DNA of 10,549 nucleotides from an uncultured Clostridia bacterium (GTDB lineage: Bacteria; Bacillota; Clostridia; TANB77; CAG-508): the NCBI GenBank assembly GCA_944393455.1, contig CALYAH010000088.1:1-10549 (forward strand). Direction: 5' to 3'. The position numbers and the translations under genes are program-made. This document shows, piece by piece, positions 6,871 through 10,549 of the stretch. The notes below the pieces were generated by a model. The model was not told where the DNA came from. It did no database searches and worked only from the letters and a program-made list of their open reading frames with translations. Positions within the stretch are counted from its first letter, which is position 1, and each line of letters begins with the position of its first letter.

Positions 6871-6888
6871 AGGTTAGCAGGTGATTCT

Positions 6889-7776
6889 ATGACGATTTAT
6901 ATAGATGTTGTACTAATAGAAAATCTTATTATGAACTATATTATTTTATTAGCTACTGGACTAATTTTAAAATTAAAAATAAAACACATTAGACTAATTT
7001 TAGCAAGTTTATTAGGAGCAATATATTCGATAGTAGCTTATACGAGAGTTCTAGAAGTTTATTCCAGTTTTGTATTAAAAATAATTTTATCTGTTTTAAT
7101 TGTCTATATAGCATTTAATCCACAAAAAGTAAAACAATTGTGGAAAGATATTTTAATATTTTATCTAACTTCATTTGTATTTGGAGGTGCAGCGTTTGCA
7201 CTTATTTATATTGTAAAACCACAAGATATCTTAATGAAAAATGGATTGTTTTTAGGAACATACCCTTTGAAAACTGTAATATTAGGTGCAATCATCGCTT
7301 TTTTTATTATAATTACAGCATTTACGGTAGTAAAAAAGAAAATATCTAAAAAAGACATGTTTTGCAAAACCGAAATACAATTAAATGGGGAAAAGATAAA
7401 AGCTAATACTATGATAGATACAGGAAATATGTTAAAAGAACCAATTACTAATACACCTGTTATAGTTGTAGAACACACACTTTTGTATCAATGTATGCCA
7501 AAAGAAATTTTAAACAATTTAGAAAATATAATAGGAGGTGATTTAGAAAAAATACCAGATAAAATAAAAGAAGAATACATATTAAAATTAAAGCTAATTC
7601 CATTTTCTTCTTTGGGTAAGCAAAATGGGATGTTAATAGGGATAAAACCAGAGTATGTAAAAATAATAACTGAAGAACAAGAAAAAATAAAAGAAAATGT
7701 AATAATAGGAATTTATAATAAATCATTAACAAAAAAAGGAGAGTATAGAGCTTTAATGGGAATTGAATTACTGTAA
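6889..7776 (+). CDS. spoIIGA: SpoIIGA, pro-SigE processing aspartic protease
   Basis: SpoIIGA is the membrane protease in the sporulation septum that cuts the pro-sequence from pro-SigE when signalled by the forespore protein SpoIIR. The 295-residue product starts with the family ending MTIYIDVVLIENLIMNY and has about five membrane segments up to residue 150, for example LILASLLGAIYSIVAY and TVILGAIIAFFIIITAF. The cytoplasmic aspartic-protease domain follows, with the active-site motif MIDTGNMLKEP; the catalytic Asp is residue 177. The last stretch has the family pattern GKQNGMLIGIKP. AGGTGAT at 6879-6885 precedes the ATG by only a few bases, a weaker site than most here. sigE, its substrate, begins 30 bases downstream. 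Length is near the Bacillus protein (about 309), and the gene looks intact. Confidence 0.93.
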   Translation: MTIYIDVVLIENLIMNYIILLATGLILKLKIKHIRLILASLLGAIYSIVAYTRVLEVYSSFVLKIILSVLIVYIAFNPQKVKQLWKDILIFYLTSFVFGGAAFALIYIVKPQDILMKNGLFLGTYPLKTVILGAIIAFFIIITAFTVVKKKISKKDMFCKTEIQLNGEKIKANTMIDTGNMLKEPITNTPVIVVEHTLLYQCMPKEILNNLENIIGGDLEKIPDKIKEEYILKLKLIPFSSLGKQNGMLIGIKPEYVKIITEEQEKIKENVIIGIYNKSLTKKGEYRALMGIELL

Positions 7777-7806
7777 ATAAAATTACAGAGCAAAAGGAGT
7801 GATAAA

Positions 7807-8545
7807 ATGAAATTGATGGATTTAGTCAAGAATAGTATAAATACAATTTGCGCGAAATACTTAAATGAAAATGATGAAATAGAATATTTGCCTATTTTTT
7901 ACATAGCCGGAAGTCAGACATTACCTCCTCCATTACCACCAGAAGAAGAAGCAGAATTGATAGGCAAGTTGTCACAAGAAGACAATTTAAAAGTAAGGCA
8001 AACTTTAGTAGAAAGAAACTTAAGACTAGTTGTATATATTGCTAAAAAATTTGAAAATACAGGAATTGGGATAGAGGACTTAATATCAATAGGAACTATA
8101 GGCCTAATGAAAGGAGTAAATACATTTAATGCAGATAAAAATATAAAATTGGCAACATATGCCTCTAGGTGCATAGAAAATGAAATATTAATGTTCTTAA
8201 GAAAAAGCAATAAAATAAAAGGAGAAATTTCAATTGATGAGCCATTAAACAAAGACAGAGACGGAAATGAATTACTTCTTTCAGATATACTGGGAACAGA
8301 GCCAGATGTAACATCTAGGAATTTAGAGGACGAGGTAGATAGAAGTCTACTTAGAGACTCTATATCAAAATTGAAAGAAAGAGAAAAAAATATTATGGAG
8401 ATGAGGTTTGGATTTAAAACCGGAAAAGAAAAAACACAAAAAGAGGTGGCAGACGAACTTCGGGATATCGCAAAGTTATATATCAAGATTAGAAAAGAAA
8501 ATAATTGATAAGATGAAAAAAGAAATAGCTAGTAAAATTGGATGA
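7807..8545 (+). CDS. sigE: RNA polymerase sigma-E (pro-SigE), with a +1 frame break at CGG 8461-8463
   Basis: SigE directs early mother-cell transcription in sporulation. Residues 1-31 match the position of the removable pro-sequence; the Bacillus cut site YYIGG corresponds to FYIAG at 31-35. Then come TLPPPL, region 2 (NLRLVVYIAKKFENTG, IEDLISIGTIGLMKG, LATYASRCIENEILMFLR) and region 4 (EKNIMEMRFGF, KTQKEVADEL). After CTT (8458-8460) the frame meets CGG and then runs 15 unrelated codons to TGA at 8506-8508, losing region 4.2. Passing over the C at 8461 restores GISQSYISRLEKKIIDKMKK, the helix-turn-helix that reads the -35 element, and ends at TGA 8543-8545. The restored protein has 245 residues (Bacillus 239); the unshifted one, 233. 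AAAGGAGTG precedes the ATG at 7807. Either translation shifts +1 here, the gene is mutated, or the base is a sequence error. Confidence 0.92.
8458..8464 (+). other. +1 frame break in sigE at CTT CGG G
   Basis: The zero-frame codons are CTT CGG GAT; the conserved protein requires Leu-Gly-Ile-Ser, read as CTT, skipped C, GGG ATA TCG. The heptamer resembles two known +1 sites: bacterial prfB (CUU UGA C) and yeast Ty1 (CUU AGG C, also a scarce Arg codon). A purine-rich AGAGGTGG lies 8-9 bases upstream of CTT; prfB uses such a motif as a stimulator but at a shorter distance. The break is certain; the mechanism is inferred. Confidence 0.85.
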
Positions 8546-8583
8546 GACAAAGGGGACAGAGCAAAAATGTCTCACAAATTTGT
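8543..8583 (+). repeat. second GGGGAC-type palindrome after sigE
   Basis: TGAGACA (8543-8549) pairs perfectly with TGTCTCA (8568-8574) around an 18-base loop containing AGGGGACAGAG. It shares GGGGAC and AAAAATGTC with the repeat after ftsZ. The left arm starts with the TGA stop of the shifted sigE frame. A short palindrome ACAAATTTGT (8574-8583) adjoins it and runs into the first Spo0A box. There is no T-run, so it is not a normal terminator. Confidence 0.5.
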
Positions 8584-8597
8584 CGAAGCGTGTCGAA
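8581..8597 (+). promoter_or_regulatory. tandem Spo0A boxes upstream of sigG
   Basis: TGTCGAA occurs at 8581-8587 and again at 8591-8597, a repeat of exactly 10 bp or about one helical turn, as expected for a Spo0A dimer on direct-repeat 0A boxes. They lie 45 bp upstream of the candidate forespore promoter and 105 bp from the sigG start. They could hold sigG silent, or activate it, in the predivisional cell. A single 7-mer would be expected about once in a window of this composition, so the weight rests on the spacing and the sporulation context. Confidence 0.55.
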
Positions 8598-8641
8598 TAA
8601 ATGCAAAAATTCAAAATATAGTTGGAAACTAATAAAAAATA

Positions 8642-8670
8642 GTATAGAAAGCCTTGATTTGGAAATACTT
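8642..8670 (+). promoter_or_regulatory. forespore (SigF/SigG-type) promoter of sigG
   Basis: GTATA at 8642-8646 fits the SigF -35 consensus GywTA, and GGAAATACTT at 8661-8670 fits the SigF -10 consensus GgnrAnAnTw at every position. The spacer is 14 bp where about 15 is usual. The same bases read AATACTT at 8664-8670, five of seven to the SigG -10, 17 bp from GTATA, so autoregulation by SigG is also possible. In Bacillus sigG is likewise transcribed by SigF and SigG. The leader to the TTG start would be about 25 bases. Confidence 0.55.
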
Positions 8671-8701
8671 ACATTAAGTAATTTCAAAGGAGGTTTTTCT
8701 T

Positions 8702-9478
8702 TTGTTAAACAACAAAGTAGAAATATGTGGAGTAAACACATCAAAACTACCACTACTAAGTAGAAAAGAAAAAGAAGAACTATTTATAAAAATAAAAGCA
8801 GGAGATGAAGAAGCAAGAACAACATTTATTAATGGAAATTTAAGACTTGTATTAAGTGTAATACAAAGATTTTATGGAAGAGGAGAAACAGCAGACGATT
8901 TATTTCAAGTTGGATGTGTAGGTCTAATTAAAGCAATTGATAATTTTGATTTAAGTCAAAATGTACAATTTAGTACTTATGCAGTACCAATGATAATAGG
9001 AGAAGTAAAAAGATATTTAAGAGATAATAATAGTATAAGAGTAAGTAGGTCGGTTAGAGATTTAGCTTATAAAGCAATCCAATATAAAGAAAAATACACA
9101 AAAGAAAAAGGAAGAGACCCCCGCATAGAAGAAATTGCAAAAGAATTAGGAGTAACAAAAGAGGAGATTACATTTAGTTTTGATGCTATACAAGAGCCTG
9201 TTTCATTACAAGAACCAATTTATAATGATGGAAGTGAAAATCTGTACATTATGGATCAAGTAAAAGATAGTAAAAACACTGATGAACTTTGGGCAGAAAA
9301 TATGACAATAGCAGGAGCATTGGAAAGATTAAACGAAAAAGAAAGAATGATAGTAACAAAAAGGTTTTTTGATGGCAGAACTCAGATGGAAGTAGCAGAC
9401 GAAATTGGAATATCACAAGCACAAGTTTCACGATTAGAAAAAAGTGCAATTGAGCATATTAAAAGATTATATAAGTAG
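8702..9478 (+). CDS. sigG: RNA polymerase sigma-G, late forespore
   Basis: SigG drives late forespore genes (spore DNA protection, germination proteins) after engulfment. The 258-residue protein matches the family over its length (Bacillus 260). It starts with NKVEICGVNTSKLP, then region 2 (NGNLRLVLSVIQRFYGRGE, DDLFQVGCVGLIKAIDNFDLS, FSTYAVPMIIGEVKRYLRDN), region 3 (IRVSRSVRDLAYKA) and region 4 (ERMIVTKRFFDGRTQMEVADEIGISQAQVSRLEKSAI). There is no pro-sequence, as expected; control would be by anti-sigma factors and by its promoter. The start is TTG at 8702, seven bases after AAAGGAGG. Its intact GISQAQVSRLEK helix corresponds to the part that the frame break removes in sigE. CGC (9122) and CGA (9431) Arg codons are read normally. 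Confidence 0.96.
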   Translation: MLNNKVEICGVNTSKLPLLSRKEKEELFIKIKAGDEEARTTFINGNLRLVLSVIQRFYGRGETADDLFQVGCVGLIKAIDNFDLSQNVQFSTYAVPMIIGEVKRYLRDNNSIRVSRSVRDLAYKAIQYKEKYTKEKGRDPRIEEIAKELGVTKEEITFSFDAIQEPVSLQEPIYNDGSENLYIMDQVKDSKNTDELWAENMTIAGALERLNEKERMIVTKRFFDGRTQMEVADEIGISQAQVSRLEKSAIEHIKRLYK

Positions 9479-9505
9479 TCAAAAGCTTTTCTTTTGGCTT
9501 CTTTT
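9477..9505 (+). terminator. terminator overlapping the sigG stop
   Basis: AGTCAAAAG (9477-9485) pairs with CTTTTGGCT (9491-9499), including one G-U pair, around CTTTT, and is followed by TCTTTT. The left arm begins inside the TAG stop codon, so stop and stem are shared. It ends the sporulation sigma operon. Confidence 0.7.
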
Positions 9506-9630
9506 ATATTATAAAGAAGATTTTACTATTTTAAGTGGATACAAAAATATTTTGTTTTTATAGTCAATAAAATTAAAATCAAGAATATAATTAAAAGGAA
9601 TTTCATTACATTATAATAGGAGGAATTATA

Positions 9631-9864
9631 ATGGGGGATAAAGGATTAGATTTTAAACATAAAGAAGTAGTAAATATTACAAATGGAAAAAGACTAGGGT
9701 ATGTACAAGATGTTTGTGCGGATTTAGAAACTGGTACAATTACACATATAATAGTTCCCGGAAATAATAAATTACTAAGTATATTTTCTCAAAATAGTGA
9801 TATTGTAATACCATGGCAAAACATAAAATGCATTGGTGATGATTTGATATTAGTAGAAATCTAA
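9631..9864 (+). CDS. YlmC/YmxH-family PRC-barrel sporulation protein
   Basis: This small protein of 77 residues fits the YlmC/YmxH family, a single PRC-barrel domain found in spore formers; in Bacillus ylmC lies a little downstream of sigG, as here. Visible family features are the start with KEVVNITNGKRLGYVQDVCADLETG, the strand ITHIIVPG, and the Trp-containing turn IVIPWQNIKCIGDDLILVE near the end. There is no signal peptide or membrane segment. Its biochemical role is not known; PRC barrels usually mediate protein contacts. ATG at 9631 follows TAGGAGGA at 9617-9624. The 125-base gap before it has a small hairpin (ACAAAA/TTTTGT, 9541-9555) and a TATAAT at 9586-9591 without a convincing -35 partner, so its promoter is unclear. 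Confidence 0.85.
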   Translation: MGDKGLDFKHKEVVNITNGKRLGYVQDVCADLETGTITHIIVPGNNKLLSIFSQNSDIVIPWQNIKCIGDDLILVEI

Positions 9865-9892
9865 AAAAAGTGGAAAAAAATTAAAAAAACTA

Positions 9893-9921
9893 TTGACATA
9901 AAGAGTTGAAAATGTTATTAT
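9893..9921 (+). promoter_or_regulatory. rRNA promoter P1
   Basis: TTGACA (9893-9898) and TATTAT (9916-9921) lie 17 bp apart, with TGT just before the -10 as an extended element. A-rich tracts at 9863-9890 directly upstream could act as an UP element. It starts only 29 bases after the ylmC stop codon. Confidence 0.75.
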
Positions 9922-9997
9922 AAATTTGCATTTAGAAAAACCTTAGAAATAATTATAAAGAGGTATAAATTTCCATCAAAATTTTTGAAAAAATGTA

Positions 9998-10026
9998 TTG
10001 ACATTCGATTAGAAAGGTGGTATTAT
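9998..10026 (+). promoter_or_regulatory. rRNA promoter P2
   Basis: TTGACA (9998-10003) and TATTAT (10021-10026) are again 17 bp apart, with an extended -10 TGG. It repeats the plan of P1 with a start-to-start distance of 105 bp. Tandem promoters before 16S are usual for rRNA operons. Confidence 0.75.
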
Positions 10027-10171
10027 AAAAAAGTACCTTGCAACAGACGAAAAAATATAAAAAAAACTTAAGAATTAGTAATAAAAATTGAACTTCATGA
10101 ATAGAATAAAAACACTGATTACTAGTTTTTTATTTTGCCCAAAAACAGGTAAAAAAAGTTTTTTTAAAAAA

Positions 10172-10178
10172 TGTCGAA
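10172..10178 (+). promoter_or_regulatory. single Spo0A-box match next to rRNA P3
   Basis: TGTCGAA ends seven bases before the -35 hexamer of P3. A bound Spo0A there would contact or block polymerase. One such 7-mer is expected by chance in a window of this size, so this is a weak call. Confidence 0.25.
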
Positions 10179-10184
10179 AAAGTG

Positions 10185-10213
10185 TTGACAAAAATAAAAA
10201 GGTATAGTATAAT
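10185..10213 (+). promoter_or_regulatory. rRNA promoter P3, full consensus
   Basis: TTGACA (10185-10190) and TATAAT (10208-10213) with a 17-bp spacer match the SigA consensus at all twelve positions. The start should be near 10220, leaving a leader of about 225 bases before mature 16S. A/T tracts at 10150-10171 may assist. Confidence 0.85.
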
Positions 10214-10221
10214 GCAAATCG

Positions 10222-10237
10222 TTCCGCACGAGCGGAA
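10222..10237 (+). other. hairpin at the 5' end of the P3 transcript
   Basis: TTCCGC pairs perfectly with GCGGAA around ACGA, beginning two or so bases after the expected P3 start. It would cap the rRNA precursor with a stable stem. Function not known. Confidence 0.45.
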
Positions 10238-10291
10238 ACATAAAGTACATTGAAAAGTAAACAATAAAATCCTTTAGAGAATAAACCGAAG

Positions 10292-10324
10292 CGGTATAAT
10301 TCTTTAACCAAAGAATTAGTACCG
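10292..10324 (+). other. long leader stem in the rRNA precursor
   Basis: CGGTA plus TAATTCTTT (10292-10305) pairs with AAAGAATTA (10310-10318) and TACCG (10320-10324), a 14-bp stem with one bulged G at 10319 and the loop AACC. It is a local structure in the leader, possibly an RNase III target or a folding aid for 16S. Confidence 0.5.
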
Positions 10325-10383
10325 AACAAGTAAAATTTTTTAAAAGTGTTTTCAGAAAAAAGTAATAAGCATTTAAACAGCTT

Positions 10384-10395
10384 GATGAAAACTTT
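10384..10395 (+). promoter_or_regulatory. boxA-like antitermination element
   Basis: GATGAAAACTTT resembles the boxA element (TTTGAAAACT type) found before 16S in Firmicutes, where the NusB-S10 complex binds the RNA and prevents early termination. A weaker look-alike, CATTGAAAAGT, lies near 10249. The location, about 55 bases before 16S, fits. Confidence 0.4.
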
Positions 10396-10445
10396 AAGTT
10401 TGATGTATATAACTTCTTAATAAAAAGAAGAAATATAGATACCAA

Positions 10446-10549
10446 AAACATGAGAGTTTGATCCTGGCTCAGGATAAACGCTGGCGGCGCACATAAGACA
10501 TGCAAGTCGAACGGACTTAACCATTAGTTTACTATTGGAGCGGTTAGTG
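10446..10549 (+). rRNA. rrs: 16S ribosomal RNA, 5' end (continues past the window)
   Basis: The universal bacterial 16S 5' sequence AGAGTTTGATCCTGGCTCAG begins at 10453, corresponding to Escherichia coli position 8, so the mature end is about 10446. It is followed by ACGCTGGCGGCG and ATGCAAGTCGAACGG, both conserved. The variable V1 part (GGACTTAACCATTAG...) suits a Firmicute, but I cannot place it to a genus. Only about 104 bases are inside the window. Confidence 0.97.

Noticed and set aside
8506..8508. UGA read as Trp to extend the unshifted sigE product
   Set aside because: Trp is encoded by TGG in the window, and the zero-frame residues before this TGA are already unlike any sigma factor.
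8542..8763. Small + strand open frame across the sigE-sigG gap
   Set aside because: It covers a palindrome, Spo0A boxes and a promoter and overlaps the sigG start in another frame; no ribosome site and no recognisable protein.
10164..10505. - strand open frame through the rRNA leader into 16S
   Set aside because: It runs antisense to a promoter, leader stems and the 16S 5' end; chance opening in AT-rich DNA.

Overview
The window looks like chromosomal DNA from an uncultured, very AT-rich, spore-forming Firmicute, most likely of the class Clostridia. Three things point there: strong AGGAGG ribosome sites, a gene order close to the Bacillus/Clostridium division-sporulation cluster (ftsQ/divIB, two DUF881 genes, sbp, ftsA, ftsZ, spoIIGA, sigE, sigG, ylmC/ymxH), and a 16S rRNA 5' end at the right edge. 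All genes are on the + strand. No species can be named from the sequence alone.

Layout. Bases 1-1035 hold the 3' two-thirds of a murA gene (peptidoglycan precursor synthesis). Its 5' part is disturbed and its frame is broken once. Bases 1086-3987 form a tight operon of ftsQ, DUF881, DUF881 and sbp (membrane and envelope division proteins). A 204-base gap contains hairpins, an 11-bp phased repeat array and a consensus promoter, followed by ftsA (4192-5421). A second gap with twin hairpins precedes ftsZ (5608-6729). After ftsZ come a GGGGAC-type palindromic repeat and a very good terminator. The sporulation block follows: spoIIGA (the protease that activates pro-SigE), sigE, a gap with two Spo0A boxes and a forespore-type promoter, sigG and a terminator. 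A small ylmC/ymxH gene (9631-9864) and a 580-base rRNA control region with three consensus promoters lead into 16S rRNA (from about 10446).

Main observation. Two conserved genes, murA and sigE, each contain exactly one +1 frame break. At both places the zero-frame codon is CGG, and skipping its C restores the family sequence with GGN (Gly). No other in-frame CGG codon occurs in the roughly 2,900 codons of the window, while AGA, AGG, CGA and CGC are read normally. This suggests that CGG may lack a cognate tRNA in this organism and act as a +1 frameshift codon. Two independent sequence errors, or decay of murA, are the alternatives. In sigE the shift decides whether the mother-cell sigma factor keeps its -35-recognition helix, so sporulation would depend on it.

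How the genes work together. MurA supplies wall precursor, FtsQ/FtsA/FtsZ build the division (and asymmetric sporulation) septum, SpoIIGA sits in that septum and processes pro-SigE in the mother cell, and SigG takes over in the forespore. The placement of the Spo0A boxes and the forespore promoter fits this order.
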